A DNA stretch of 64,000 bases from Rhizobium grahamii CCGE 502 (GTDB lineage: Bacteria; Pseudomonadota; Alphaproteobacteria; Rhizobiales; Rhizobiaceae): positions 62,001 to 126,000 of the forward strand of contig NZ_AEYE02000021.1 in assembly GCF_000298315.2 (NCBI RefSeq), given 5' to 3'. The notes beneath the pieces are model-generated. The model searched no databases. It saw only the letters and a list, made by a program, of their open reading frames with translations, and was not told the DNA's origin. Shown here in pieces: positions 44,464 to 54,085 of the stretch (positions within the stretch are counted from its first letter, which is position 1; every line of letters begins with the position of its first letter). The position numbers were made by a program, and so were the translations under genes.

Positions 44464-45447
44464 ATGGACATGTCCGGAGATAGACGCGCGACATTGATGG
44501 CGGCAATCGTGACCGGTCCTGGCACGATCAATGTCGTCAAAGGCGACCTACCTCTGCCAACTGGCCGGCAGGTTCGCATCCGGCTGGAAGGCTGCGGCGT
44601 ATGCGCATCGAACCTGACGCCGTGGTCGGGACCCGATTGGATGCAGTTTCCGACAGAGCCCGGCGGCCTTGGGCACGAAGGCTGGGGGGTGATTGACGAA
44701 ATCGGCCCCGGCGTCCACGACCTTCGCATTGGCGACCGCGTGGCTGCCCTCAGCTACCATGCCTATGCCAGCCATGACATCGCCGATGAAGACATGGTGG
44801 TGCGCCTGCCACCCGAGCTCGATGGACAACCCTTTCCCGGCGAGCCGCTCGGTTGTGCCATGAATATCTTCAGCCGCGCAGTTATAAGCGCTGGCCAGAC
44901 CGTTGCGATCATCGGTATCGGTTTCCTCGGCGCACTCTTGACCCAGCTTGCCGTCGACGCCGGTGCACACGTGATCGCCATATCGCGTCGCCAGGCCTCG
45001 CTCGACGTCGCCGAGCGACTTGGGGCTGCTCATAGAATCCTGATGGACGATCACTGGCGCATCATTGAGGAGGTCCGTTCGTTGACCGACGGTCGTTTCT
45101 GCGACCGGGTGATCGAAGCTGTGGGCAAACAATGGCCACTCGACCTTGCCGGCGAGCTGACGATGGAGCGCGGGCGTCTGGTCGTCGCCGGTTACCACCA
45201 GGATGGTCCGCGGCAGGTTAACATGCAGATGTGGAATTGGCGCGGCCTCGATATCATCAACGCTCATGAGCGCGACCCTAAGATTTACGTCGCTGGCATC
45301 CGCCTGGCGATCGAGGCGATCGCTTCAAAACGCCTCGACCCGCTGTCGCTCTACACCCACAGCTATCCGCTGGATCGGCTCGATCAAGCTCTCAACGACA
45401 CGCGGGACCGTCCAGGAAATTTCCTCAAAGCGCTGGTGATCTACTGA
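44464..45447 (+). CDS. zinc-type alcohol dehydrogenase (MDR superfamily)
   Basis: A 327-residue medium-chain dehydrogenase, shorter than the usual 340-350. The catalytic-zinc region has GCGVCASN and GHEGWG (about 40 and 70), and the NAD-binding fold has GIGFLGALL (about 155). The four-Cys structural zinc lobe appears to be missing, as in several sugar or polyol dehydrogenases. GAGGAG precedes the ATG at 44464. Its stop overlaps the next start by 1 base. In context it probably oxidises or reduces a sugar or polyol. Confidence 0.87.
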   Translation: MDMSGDRRATLMAAIVTGPGTINVVKGDLPLPTGRQVRIRLEGCGVCASNLTPWSGPDWMQFPTEPGGLGHEGWGVIDEIGPGVHDLRIGDRVAALSYHAYASHDIADEDMVVRLPPELDGQPFPGEPLGCAMNIFSRAVISAGQTVAIIGIGFLGALLTQLAVDAGAHVIAISRRQASLDVAERLGAAHRILMDDHWRIIEEVRSLTDGRFCDRVIEAVGKQWPLDLAGELTMERGRLVVAGYHQDGPRQVNMQMWNWRGLDIINAHERDPKIYVAGIRLAIEAIASKRLDPLSLYTHSYPLDRLDQALNDTRDRPGNFLKALVIY

Positions 45448-46484
45448 TGAACGGGATGATTTCCAACCATATTGCCAATCGAGACATAGCAGGCCAGGCC
45501 AGGCCGTTGCGGCTTGGTTTCCTCGGTGTCGGCTGGATCGGCCTCAATCGCATGCGCGCCCTGACGCAGAGCGGGGTTGCCGAGGCCGTGGCGATCGCCG
45601 ATCCTTCGCCGCAGATGATCAAGGAGGCAAAGACGATAAGCCCTGAGGCGAGACATGTTGCAAGCCTTGGCGATCTTCTCACCGAGAACCTCGACGGCGT
45701 TGTCATTGCCACACCGAGCGCAAACCATGCCCTGCAATCCATCCAGACCCTGGAGGCCGGCATGGCGGTGTTCTGCCAGAAGCCACTCGGGCGAACCGCC
45801 GCAGAGGTGCGGGCCGTCGTGTCGGCCGCAAGAGCGGCGGATCGGCTGCTGGGGGTCGATCTGTCCTATCGGCATACGCGTGCAATGCAGGCCATTCGTA
45901 CGATCGCCCAGAGCGGGGAGTTGGGCAAAATCTTTTCCGTCGACGTGACGTTTCACAACGCTTATGGCCCGGATAAGGCCTGGTTTTACGATAGGAGCCT
46001 CTCGGGGGGCGGATGCGTCATCGACCTCGGCGTCCACCTGATCGATCTGGTCTTGTGGATCCTGAACTTTCCCGGGATCATCGACGTATCGAGCCGGCTG
46101 ATGCGCGAGGGTGAGGTGCTGACGAGCCCGTCGGACGCGGTCGAGGACTACGCCCTGGCGACGCTGGAACTTGAGGGCGGCACCACTGTGCGCCTTGCCT
46201 GTTCCTGGAGACTGCAGGCCGGTCGCGATGCGGTGATCGAGGCACAGCTGTTCGGCACCAATGGCGGCTGCGCGTTTAAAAATGTCGAAGGCTCCTTCTA
46301 TGACTTCACTGCCGAGCGCTATCGCGGCACCCAGCGTGAAACGCTTGTCGAGCCTCCGGACGACTGGGGCGGCCGTGCGGCCATCGGGTGGGCGCGGCGG
46401 CTTCATCGCAACAGCGGCTTTGATCCTGAGTGTGAGAGCAGTATTGGCGTCGCCGAAGCTATCGAGCGCATCTACGGAATTTGA
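45447..46484 (+). CDS. Gfo/Idh/MocA-family oxidoreductase
   Basis: A 345-residue NAD(P)-dependent sugar or inositol oxidoreductase. The Rossmann motif GFLGVGWIG lies near 24-32. The family EKP motif appears as CQKPLG (near 109), keeping the key Lys. The catalytic helix reads GGGCVIDLGVHLIDLVLW (near 188-205), with the Asp and His of the family. It is translationally coupled to the dehydrogenase, suggesting consecutive steps on one sugar, probably feeding or recycling the substrate of the divergent glycan operon. Confidence 0.9.
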   Translation: MNGMISNHIANRDIAGQARPLRLGFLGVGWIGLNRMRALTQSGVAEAVAIADPSPQMIKEAKTISPEARHVASLGDLLTENLDGVVIATPSANHALQSIQTLEAGMAVFCQKPLGRTAAEVRAVVSAARAADRLLGVDLSYRHTRAMQAIRTIAQSGELGKIFSVDVTFHNAYGPDKAWFYDRSLSGGGCVIDLGVHLIDLVLWILNFPGIIDVSSRLMREGEVLTSPSDAVEDYALATLELEGGTTVRLACSWRLQAGRDAVIEAQLFGTNGGCAFKNVEGSFYDFTAERYRGTQRETLVEPPDDWGGRAAIGWARRLHRNSGFDPECESSIGVAEAIERIYGI

Positions 46485-46514
46485 TCGGCAGAACAAAAAT
46501 CGGCGAGCGGGTTG

Positions 46515-46539
46515 GGAACAGCACTCCTCCACCGAAGTT
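46515..46539 (+). promoter_or_regulatory. EcfG/RpoE2-type promoter of the HhH protein
   Basis: GGAAC at 46515-46519 and GTT at 46537-46539 with a 17-base spacer, 33 bases before the ATG at 46572. Confidence 0.65.
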
Positions 46540-46571
46540 TGACGCATCATCGAAGAAACGCCAGATCGCTC

Positions 46572-46838
46572 ATGCCGCGACGCTTTACATCAAGACGGAA
46601 GAGGAAGGCCAATCCGAGCGACCTGATTGCCAGGAGCAGCTTGCCGCACTGGATCATCAGCGCCCTGCGGGCAAGCGGCGTCAGACGTTTCAGTAAGCTT
46701 GCCACCTTCCGTGATGACGAGATCCTCAGTATTCAAGGGATCGGCCCGCGAGCACTCTTTCTGATCCGCCAGGGAATGGTTGATGCAACGGCGACGCCAG
46801 GCCCGGGAACCGACGACCGGGAAAGCTCAATCGGTTAA
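46572..46838 (+). CDS. small helix-hairpin-helix DNA-binding protein
   Basis: An 88-residue protein with a very basic N-terminus (PRRFTSRRKRK) and a helix-hairpin-helix region resembling the RNA polymerase alpha C-terminal domain (IQGIGPRALFLIRQG, about 57-71). It probably binds DNA. The ATG at 46572 is chosen because it lies after the promoter; the open frame further upstream would include it. Small HhH proteins of this sort are common in Rhizobium, but I know of no assigned role. Confidence 0.68.
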   Translation: MPRRFTSRRKRKANPSDLIARSSLPHWIISALRASGVRRFSKLATFRDDEILSIQGIGPRALFLIRQGMVDATATPGPGTDDRESSIG

Positions 46839-46970
46839 GACGCCCGACGGCCTGCTGAAACGATCATTTCAGCGACCGCCGAACTTCGAGATAGTCAAGT
46901 TAGCGTGCCGGTTTCGCGTCGCCGTTTAACGCCGGGGGCGGCTGCCGCGGCACAGCGATGAGCATCACGA

Positions 46971-47498
46971 CTACTCCCTCGACTTCTCTTCCAGCACATC
47001 GAGAACGCCCTCAGGGGTAATGTCTTCTCGTAGTTCCGCAAGCTCCTCTTCTTCCTTGAGATCGACACCGAGCTTGTCGGCGATGGCGGACATCACGTTG
47101 AGAAGCTGGGTCGTCTCATATTCTGCAAGCAAAGATATCTGGAGATTGAGGTCAGCGCGTTTGTCGTCGGCTTCCGACATTCGGTTCTGGCTTATCATGA
47201 CGAATGTCGAGATGAAGATGGCTTCGACCGAGGCGACCATGGCAAGGACGACGAGAGAGGGATCGAATGCAGGCAGAACCGGAAATAGCCCGACATTTAG
47301 GGCAATCCACAACCCGAAAACGAAAGCATGGATATAGACGAAGGTCATCGAGCCTGCAAAGCGCGTGATGCGTTCGGCAAGGCGATCTTGGAGAGACGCT
47401 CGTCTGGCCTCTTCCTTCCTGCGTTCGAGAATCGCCTGAATGTTCCGGTCCAGGCGACTGGAAATGGTTGCGGTATCAGCGGCGGCTTGTTTGGGCAT
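46971..47498 (-). CDS. DUF1003 membrane protein
   Basis: A 175-residue DUF1003 protein with two membrane helices joined by a short loop (about 50-75 and 84-105: FVYIHAFVFGLWIALNVG, then VASVEAIFISTFVMI) and the family segment NRMSEADDKRADLNLQISLLAEYE. The C-terminus is an acidic coiled helix. Its function is unknown. An EcfG-type promoter lies 27 bases ahead of the ATG at 47498. Confidence 0.9.
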   Translation of the reverse strand: MPKQAAADTATISSRLDRNIQAILERRKEEARRASLQDRLAERITRFAGSMTFVYIHAFVFGLWIALNVGLFPVLPAFDPSLVVLAMVASVEAIFISTFVMISQNRMSEADDKRADLNLQISLLAEYETTQLLNVMSAIADKLGVDLKEEEELAELREDITPEGVLDVLEEKSRE

Positions 47499-48196
47499 GG
47501 CGTCAACTCCAGTAGATACCTACCAACATCGATCGGCGATCTCTGTTCCGCAGAGGCCAGTGCTGCAACTGTCGATATTGTTGGCGCTTCTGCAGGCGAA
47601 GCATGCGGCCAGCTGGTAATCGAGTTCTGCGCTGGCCTTCATTCTCTTCAGCCTTGCCCACTTCCCGCACCACCCGCGTGTCCTCATCCATGTTTTATTT
47701 TCAACGAGCGGAAGGTTCGAGAAGGGTGAGGGATGGCGAGCGTTTCATAAAACGCGGAATGTCGTGTGCCTTAACGCGATTGATTGCGAACTCCGCAAAG
47801 CCAGTTCCGGCCCTAAGGCGCGGAGTTCAAGCGAGGTTTCCTCAACCAGTTCCAGAAACCGTCCTGCGAAGCGCTGCACATGAACGTGCCAAAGTCGCCG
47901 CTGCAGCATGGGAAGCTTAGGCGAACTCGCGCAAGAGCCCGAGTCGGGCGATCTGAAAAGCAACCATCTTAAGCAGGCTGCGAGGAAGCCGTGCAGACAT
48001 GACTCCGGCACGGTTCGCAACCATCCTTGTCTCCGCCCTGCTCTTCTAGGACTGCAACGGAGGACGGTACGCGTCAACGGCGGGCTTTACGCATTTAGCT
48101 AGACGAGAGACCAGAGCCGTGCCCCCATGTACTATGCGCTTGCCGAATATTTTTCGAGAAAGAAGGTGATACCGAGCCGGTGAGGACGGATCTTCG
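47499..48196. other. gene-poor region with one stress promoter
   Basis: About 700 bases. The left edge carries the DUF1003 promoter. Short frames on both strands (for example 47503-47691 -) lack ribosome sites, and I cannot support a gene in them. Confidence 0.45.
47525..47549 (-). promoter_or_regulatory. EcfG/RpoE2-type promoter of the DUF1003 gene
   Basis: On the minus strand, GGAAC at 47549-47545 and GTT at 47527-47525 with a 17-base spacer, 27 bases before the ATG at 47498. Confidence 0.65.
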
Positions 48197-48391
48197 TCAT
48201 GCAGCAGCCTTTGAAGAGCGGGTGACGGCAAGATGCCGTTTGATCGCTTGATGGATATCGGTGACTGTGTCGAACAACTGATTGTCCAGATCGATGACAT
48301 GGAAACGAACGGCAATAAACCTCAGCCGGCCCTCTCCAGGGACAGCGATGCCGACCTCTTGACCACCAAAGATAACAGCTTGCCTTTGCAT
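48197..48391 (-). CDS. small hypothetical protein
   Basis: A 64-residue candidate with alternating strand-like segments (QAVIFGGQEVGIAVPGEGRL, then RFIAVRFHVIDLDNQLF) and a C-terminal helix. The composition is protein-like and resembles small rhizobial proteins of unknown function. The ATG at 48391 has a weak GGGGCG site; the frame is open to 48430. Confidence 0.42.
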   Translation of the reverse strand: MQRQAVIFGGQEVGIAVPGEGRLRFIAVRFHVIDLDNQLFDTVTDIHQAIKRHLAVTRSSKAAA

Positions 48392-48423
48392 AAACGCCCC
48401 GCGCGAAGAACTTCGGCGCACCA

Positions 48424-48930
48424 TTAGCAAGATCGAATGAAAGATTTACGACGGGCAACCAACGGTAGTAAGTAAAATGCGCGCGCGGCCGCCGAAATGC
48501 CGAAACGACATTTTGAACAGCGCGTGCCGTAGAGGTCTGAACGCTTAAGCCGACCAGGATCCGCCCGGGACAGCAACATCTTCGGCCGCCAAAGACGGAC
48601 GCGACCCGACGCTCCCCACGTCGGGCCGCGCAGGCAGCAGCTTGGGACGATCCCTGACCGCGACGCTGAGCCTGTAGAAGGACCTGTTTCACTGTATTGC
48701 CCGTAGCCCAAGGCATGGGTCAACGTCGCTTGAGGGCCGGGAAACCTTGAAATCAGGAGACTAGTGAGTTCCTCCTGAGTGCTATGGCCCTGAAGAAAGA
48801 GATCGATAGCTGCGCTGCAGAGGGTTCTTGATGCCTGTTCGTCCGGAGCGGCCCCGTAGTGGTTGTACCAAGTCTTAACCGACCGAGAAAGCACCGCCAT
48901 GTCAGCATCTTGAATACGCCCGTTGATCAT
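48424..48930 (-). CDS. hypothetical protein, C-terminal part probably out of frame
   Basis: The first 65 residues (for example DADMAVLSRSVKTWYNHYGA and AAIDLFLQGHSTQEELTSLL) look like a conserved helical protein. The rest (after about residue 70) is Arg/Cys/Ser-rich and unlike coding sequence, as if a frameshift near 48735 had removed the natural stop: another frame there ends within 20 codons. The ATG at 48930 has AAAGG upstream. It is divergent from the Crp/Fnr gene. Confidence 0.4.
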   Translation of the reverse strand: MINGRIQDADMAVLSRSVKTWYNHYGAAPDEQASRTLCSAAIDLFLQGHSTQEELTSLLISRFPGPQATLTHALGYGQYSETGPSTGSASRSGIVPSCCLRGPTWGASGRVRLWRPKMLLSRADPGRLKRSDLYGTRCSKCRFGISAAARAFYLLPLVARRKSFIRSC

Positions 48931-49110
48931 TGCCAACCTTTCGTGCTCACTAAACGCGACGGATTGTGATGATGGTATATTAGAGGTCAATGGAAAACGT
49001 GTGTACGCCATCGTACTTGAATGAAAAAGTGCGGAGCCTATTCTCGCATCAGGGACAGACCTGTTGCTAATCTGAACCGGAAACAAAAGTCAGCGAGCTG
49101 GGGAGCTTCG

Positions 49111-49818
49111 ATGCCGTCGCAAGCAGACATCAACAACCGAATGCTCAAGGCTCTGACAGCTGACGACTTCGATCTTCTCGCGAAGCATTTGGAAGCTGTC
49201 GAACTGCCTGGCAACTTTCTGATGGCAGAGCCCTACAAGGCACTCGATTTCGTTTATTTTCCGGAAAGTGGAATTGGATCAGTGATGGCGGTCGCCGCAA
49301 CTGGACAGATGGCTGAGGCCGGGATGTTCGGCCGAGAAGGGTTTGTTCCGACTGCTACAATCATAGGTGATGATCTCGTTCCTTATTTGATTGAAATTCA
49401 TGTGCCGGGAACGGGATATAGAGTGCCAATTGAAGCAATGCGTCAGGCAACGATGAAAAGCCCGACTCTTCAGGTCCCGATGATCAAATACATGCACGTC
49501 TTTGCCACCCAGGTGGCGTACACGTCACTGGCGAATGCGAAGTACGACGTGGAACAACGCCTCGCGCGCTGGATTCTAATGTGTCATGACCGGCTTGGCT
49601 CTGACGAAATGGCCATTACCCATGAGTACATCGCTCTTATGCTCGGCGTACGAAGGCCAAGCGTGACCACGAGCTTGCATATACTTGAAGGCAAGCGTCT
49701 TATTCGTTCCAGCCGTGGCTCTGTGATGGTAAGGGATAGAAGAGGGCTGGAGGCCCTCGCCGCAAGTTCCTACGGTGTTCCCGAACTGGAGTTCGAACGG
49801 CTTCTAGGAAAAACGTGA
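49111..49818 (+). CDS. Crp/Fnr-family transcriptional regulator
   Basis: A 235-residue regulator with an N-terminal cyclic-nucleotide-binding-like barrel (about 20-130, starting LEAVELPGNFLMAEPYKALD) and a C-terminal winged helix (about 145-215) whose recognition helix is in LMLGVRRPSVTTSLHILEG. There is no Cys cluster, so it is not an Fnr oxygen sensor, and the cAMP phosphate-binding Arg is not evident. The ATG at 49111 has GGGAG upstream. Rhizobia carry many such regulators of unknown signal. Confidence 0.87.
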   Translation: MPSQADINNRMLKALTADDFDLLAKHLEAVELPGNFLMAEPYKALDFVYFPESGIGSVMAVAATGQMAEAGMFGREGFVPTATIIGDDLVPYLIEIHVPGTGYRVPIEAMRQATMKSPTLQVPMIKYMHVFATQVAYTSLANAKYDVEQRLARWILMCHDRLGSDEMAITHEYIALMLGVRRPSVTTSLHILEGKRLIRSSRGSVMVRDRRGLEALAASSYGVPELEFERLLGKT

Positions 49819-49820
49819 AG

Positions 49821-49860
49821 GCTGGGCTTCTAAGGCTACATCCGCCGACCCAGCTTCTTT
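49821..49860 (+). terminator. possible terminator after the Crp/Fnr gene
   Basis: Arms GCTGGG (49821-49826) and CCCAGC (49849-49854) followed by TTCTTT, starting 3 bases past the stop. The loop is long, so confidence is modest. Confidence 0.4.
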
Positions 49861-50090
49861 CCAAAATCATCTGAACGACGGCCCGGTGCCTTTCACGACA
49901 CACCAATAGGAAGTCCGCGGGCTATGCCAAGGTGAACAATTCTCAGAGCTTAACTTAACTCCCGGTGTTGAATGCCGGCTGGGTAATTGCGGAATGATGT
50001 CATGCATAGACTCCCTTCCCCGCCGGCGGTCGCGATATGCTGGATGGCGTCGCCGGCCAAATTGACAGGCGTCGTCCGGCGATCGCTGTT

Positions 50091-50115
50091 GGAACAAAAG
50101 GGCTCGATAGAGGTT
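50091..50115 (+). promoter_or_regulatory. EcfG/RpoE2-type promoter of the PRC-barrel gene
   Basis: GGAAC at 50091-50095 and GTT at 50113-50115 with a 17-base spacer, 32 bases before the ATG at 50147. Confidence 0.65.
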
Positions 50116-50146
50116 GGATGAAATCAACGAGGCGGAGGCGCAGAGG

Positions 50147-50443
50147 ATGGATCATACTAATCACGTTCGGCTTGGCACTGCGGAACTTGTCGCTGACAAT
50201 CTAGAAGGTGCAACCGTCTATGGCTCGAATGATCAGAAGGTCGGCAAGGTAGATCACGTTCACGGCACCGGCGAAACCAGCACGGTCATCATCGATGTCG
50301 GCGGGTTCCTCGGCATTGGCGCAAAGCCAGTTGCGGTTGCAGCAAATCAGCTCGATTTCATGAGAGATGAAGATGGCGAGGTCCACGCTGTGACGTCCTG
50401 GACCGAAGACCAACTGAAGGAAATGCCTGAGCACAGGGACTAG
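50147..50443 (+). CDS. PRC-barrel domain protein
   Basis: A 98-residue PRC-barrel protein. The barrel spans about residues 12-85 (DNLEGATVYGSNDQKVGKVD, then TVIIDVGGFLGIGAKPVAV), and the tail is acidic. Such small stand-alone PRC proteins are frequent among rhizobial stress-induced proteins; the molecular role is unknown. The ATG at 50147 follows GGAGG at a normal distance, in preference to the upstream TTG at 50114, which falls inside the promoter. Confidence 0.85.
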   Translation: MDHTNHVRLGTAELVADNLEGATVYGSNDQKVGKVDHVHGTGETSTVIIDVGGFLGIGAKPVAVAANQLDFMRDEDGEVHAVTSWTEDQLKEMPEHRD

Positions 50444-50821
50444 TAGAGAAGCCCGTCCACGAAGGGCTCTCAGGCGTTTACATCGCTGTCCTACTGCCCG
50501 AAGCGGCTCTTTGGTAACAAAAACGAGCCGCGGAGAAAGCACCATGCGATCAGGGGGTCTGCTTCACGTAAATTTTGGCGTCAAAGTCAACGGGCTTCGC
50601 TTTTCTAGGTTTTTTCAAGACAAGCTCGACTACACCTTCAATAGAATGCATTTAGCGCAGGACTCATTGCCGACACTCTCCGTTTCCACGAAAGTCAAAG
50701 ATGCTGAAAACTCATCAGACAAACGGGTGCCAAGTCATACCTGCCCATCACGCGACCTGAACTCGATCAAAATGACTTTCTCGTAGCTACAGGGACATGC
50801 GATTTAGGTGCCACGGTTAAT
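50444..50821. other. intergenic region with a hairpin
   Basis: About 380 bases between the PRC-barrel gene and the end of dnaE2. A hairpin with arms GAGA(A)GCCC and GGGCTCTC lies at 50446-50471, just after the PRC-barrel stop; it has no T-tract but could terminate both sides. A 91-codon + strand frame (50511-50786) has no supporting feature. Confidence 0.45.
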
Positions 50822-53800
50822 TTAATGGAAGTTCCTGCTCTTCACCTTCAGTGTGTCAATATGGAGATCGGGAATGAAGATATCCCTGGGCTGGATTGTC
50901 GTCCGTGGCTTCCCCCTCGAATCCAGGCTGCCCGGCGACCCATGTGTGAACTCATCCCCTCGTCCGGTCGGAATCCTCACCGACATATCGAGGTCGACCA
51001 GCCCCGACAGGTCGCCGCTGAGGTCGAAGAGCTGCTGCGCAACGAGATGAACAACATCTCCTTCTCTCTGAACGCGACCATTAATAGCCATCATTGACGA
51101 ACCCAGGACCACGCGGCGCCGCTTCTCGAACAGACTCGGCCAGACTACAATATTGGCCGGACCGGTTTCATCTTCGATCGTTATGAACATGACGCCCTTC
51201 GCAGACCCCGGCTTCTGCCGCACCAGCACGAGACCGGCCGTCATCAGCCAATGGCCATCTCTAGCATTCATCGCTTCGGTGCAGGTGACGATCCGGCGAT
51301 CTGTCAAATCCTTCCTCAGAAACGCGATGGGATGTTGGCGCAATGTCAGACCGACATGGCCATAGTCTTCCACCACGTTGTGACCTTCGGTCATCTGCAT
51401 CAGTCCGACTTCAGGTTCCTGCTGCTCTGCGATCGCTTGCATCTGACGTTCGGCTGCAGCGGCAAAAAGAGGCAGCGGCTCATCTCTCAACGCTTTTATA
51501 GCCCATAATGCATCACGACGTTCAAGCTTGAGGGACGGAAGGAAGCTATCCGCCTTGGCAAGCTGGACAAGAGCTTTTGAAGGAACACCTGACCGTCGCC
51601 AAGCATCGTCGATACTCTCGAATTGTGCATTCATCCGCGCTGCGACGATGCGGGCGGCATCGGCAACAGCCAATCCCTTGACCAATCGCATGCCGAGCCG
51701 GACGGCGTAACGTTCCGAACTGTCAATGCGCTCGAGGGTGCAGTCCCATCGCGAGTGATTGATGCAGACTGGTCGAATTTCTACGCCGTGATTTCGCGCG
51801 TCGCCCACGATCTGAGCCGGGGCGTAAAATCCCATCGGCTGAGAATTCAACAGCGCAGCGCAGAAGACGTCCGGGAAGTGACACTTTACGAAATTGGACG
51901 CATAGGCAATGAGCGCGAAGGATGCCGCATGGCTTTCGGGAAAGCCGTAGGAACCAAAACCCTCGAGCTGAGAGAAGGTCTTCTCGGCAAATTCTGCGGT
52001 GTAGCCATTGTCGATCATGCCGTTGACAAGCTTGTCCTTGAAGCGCGAGACGCCACCCGTGAATTTGAAGGTCGCCATACTCTTGCGCAGTTGATCAGCC
52101 TCGCCGCCGGTAAATCCTGCGCATACCATCGCGACCTTCATGGCGCTCTCTTGAAACAGCGGCACGCCGAGGGTCTTTCCCAGCACAGCTTCGAGCTCGG
52201 GCGTCGGATACTCAACCTTTTCCTTGCCCTCGCGCCGCCGCAAATATGGATGGACCATGTCACCCTGAATGGGACCGGGCCGGACGATCGCGACCTGCAC
52301 GACAAGGTCGTAAAAGGTGCGTGGCTTCATGCGGGGGAGCATGGCCATCTGGGCGCGAGACTCGATCTGGAAAGTCCCCAACGTGTCGGCCTTGCGGATC
52401 ATCGCATATGTCGCGCTATCCTCCTGCCGGATATTTGAAAGATCGAGATCTTCGTTCTTATGCACCCGGATGAGGTCGAACGCCTTGTTCATGCACGTGA
52501 GCATGCCAAGTGCAAGAACGTCGACCTTCATGAACTTCAGTGCCTCGACATCATCCTTGTCCCATTCGATGACTTGCCGGTCCACCATCGAAGCGGGTTC
52601 AATGGGAACGAGATCGTCCAGTCGATCATGGGTGAGGACGAAGCCGCCAGGGTGCTGGCCCAGGTGCCTCGGAGCGCCCATCAGCTGTTGAGCGAGCTTC
52701 AATGTCAGGATCAGGCGCCGATCCGCCGGGTTGAGGTTGAGATCCCTGACGTTGCGATCGCTCACTTCCTCTGACCAGGACCACATGCCGGCCGAAAGTG
52801 CCGTGATAACGTCCTCTGGCAAGCCGAGCGCCTTTCCCACATCCCTAATGGCGCCTTTGGCACGATACCGGGTGACGGTTGAGCACAGGGCGGCTTTGTC
52901 GTGGCCATAAGTCTTGTAAATCCATTGGATGACTTGCTCCCGACGCTCGTGCTCAAAGTCGACGTCGATGTCCGGGGGCTCGTCGCGTTCCCTGGAGACG
53001 AAGCGCTCGAACAGAAGGTCGTTGGTTTCCGGATCGATGCTGGTGATGCCGAGGATATAGCAGACGGCGGAATTTGCCGCCGATCCCCTGCCCTGGCAAA
53101 GTATCCCTTGGCTGCGGGCGAACCTGACGATACTGAAAACCGTCAGAAAATATGGAGCGTAACTCATCTCCTTGATGAGATCGAGCTCGTGTCTGACGAT
53201 CCTGAGCACATTCTGCGGTAAACCTTCAGGGTAGCGGTTCGGTATACACTCGCGAACATAATGCTCCAGCGACTGTTGGGCATCCATGCCGGGCACGATG
53301 GCTTCCTCGGGGTACTGGTAGGTAAGCTCCTCAAGCGAAAACCTGCATCTTTCAACGATCTCCATTGTCCGTGCGAGCGCCTCCCTATGGCGCGGAAGGA
53401 GACGCTCCATCTCTTCGGGCGGCTTGAGGTAGCGGTCGGCATGGCGCTCCCTCTCGAAGCCGACATCATCGATGGTGGTGTGATTGCGGATGCAAGTCAC
53501 CACGTCCTGCAGTTGGCGACGGTTTGGCTCGTGGAACAGCACGTCGTTAGTCACGACGGTGCGTACGCGGAACTTCGCCGCAAGATCCGACAACTCATAC
53601 AATCTCATTTGATCGTTTGGTCGACGCCTGAGCGAAAGCGACACGTAGGCGCGGTGCTCGAAAATCTCTGCCAACTTTCGAAGCTGGACCGCACAGGTCT
53701 CATCCGCGAGATCGGGAACGAGAACGCAGATCAGCCCCTCGGCGTAACGCGCGACGTCATCAAGCGTAAGGATACAGTTACCCTTTCCGCCTCGTCCCTT

Positions 53801-54085
53801 TCCGAGCGTCAGAAGCCGCGTGAGGCGGGAGTACGCCAATCTGTCGGTTGGGTAAACAAGAATGGATGTACCGTCTTCAAGATCAAGCCTGCAGCCGACG
53901 ACCAGCCGCACACCGCTCGCACGCGATGCCTCCAGCGCCCGCACGACGCCCGCGAGGCTGTTGCGATCGACCACACCAAGAGCTTCGATTCCAAGCTCCT
54001 TTGCGGTCCAGAACAGCTCGTCCGCCGATGACGCACCCCGGAGGAAGCTGAAGTGGGTCGTCACCTGAAGCTCAGCGTATCTCAT
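50822..54085 (-). CDS. dnaE2: error-prone DNA polymerase DnaE2 (ImuC)
   Basis: A 1087-residue C-family polymerase of the DnaE2/ImuC type, which extends damaged templates together with ImuA and ImuB. The N-terminal PHP domain begins [18 protein letters not shown]; the catalytic Asp pair is in [13 protein letters not shown] (about residue 375); the fingers include a GRGSAANS-type loop ([17 protein letters not shown]). It is shorter than replicative DnaE and lacks its long C-terminal tail, as is typical. The ATG at 54085 overlaps the imuB stop by 4 bases; the open frame to 54160 is run-on. Confidence 0.95.
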   Translation of the reverse strand: MRYAELQVTTHFSFLRGASSADELFWTAKELGIEALGVVDRNSLAGVVRALEASRASGVRLVVGCRLDLEDGTSILVYPTDRLAYSRLTRLLTLGKGRGGKGNCILTLDDVARYAEGLICVLVPDLADETCAVQLRKLAEIFEHRAYVSLSLRRRPNDQMRLYELSDLAAKFRVRTVVTNDVLFHEPNRRQLQDVVTCIRNHTTIDDVGFERERHADRYLKPPEEMERLLPRHREALARTMEIVERCRFSLEELTYQYPEEAIVPGMDAQQSLEHYVRECIPNRYPEGLPQNVLRIVRHELDLIKEMSYAPYFLTVFSIVRFARSQGILCQGRGSAANSAVCYILGITSIDPETNDLLFERFVSRERDEPPDIDVDFEHERREQVIQWIYKTYGHDKAALCSTVTRYRAKGAIRDVGKALGLPEDVITALSAGMWSWSEEVSDRNVRDLNLNPADRRLILTLKLAQQLMGAPRHLGQHPGGFVLTHDRLDDLVPIEPASMVDRQVIEWDKDDVEALKFMKVDVLALGMLTCMNKAFDLIRVHKNEDLDLSNIRQEDSATYAMIRKADTLGTFQIESRAQMAMLPRMKPRTFYDLVVQVAIVRPGPIQGDMVHPYLRRREGKEKVEYPTPELEAVLGKTLGVPLFQESAMKVAMVCAGFTGGEADQLRKSMATFKFTGGVSRFKDKLVNGMIDNGYTAEFAEKTFSQLEGFGSYGFPESHAASFALIAYASNFVKCHFPDVFCAALLNSQPMGFYAPAQIVGDARNHGVEIRPVCINHSRWDCTLERIDSSERYAVRLGMRLVKGLAVADAARIVAARMNAQFESIDDAWRRSGVPSKALVQLAKADSFLPSLKLERRDALWAIKALRDEPLPLFAAAAERQMQAIAEQQEPEVGLMQMTEGHNVVEDYGHVGLTLRQHPIAFLRKDLTDRRIVTCTEAMNARDGHWLMTAGLVLVRQKPGSAKGVMFITIEDETGPANIVVWPSLFEKRRRVVLGSSMMAINGRVQREGDVVHLVAQQLFDLSGDLSGLVDLDMSVRIPTGRGDEFTHGSPGSLDSRGKPRTTIQPRDIFIPDLHIDTLKVKSRNFH

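Noticed and set aside
45441-46550. Long - strand frame (369 codons)
   Set aside because: Antisense of the Gfo/Idh/MocA gene, which has clear motifs.
47503-47691. 62-codon - strand frame
   Set aside because: It has no ribosome site, overlaps the DUF1003 promoter, and its C-terminal half is Arg/Gln-rich and random-looking.
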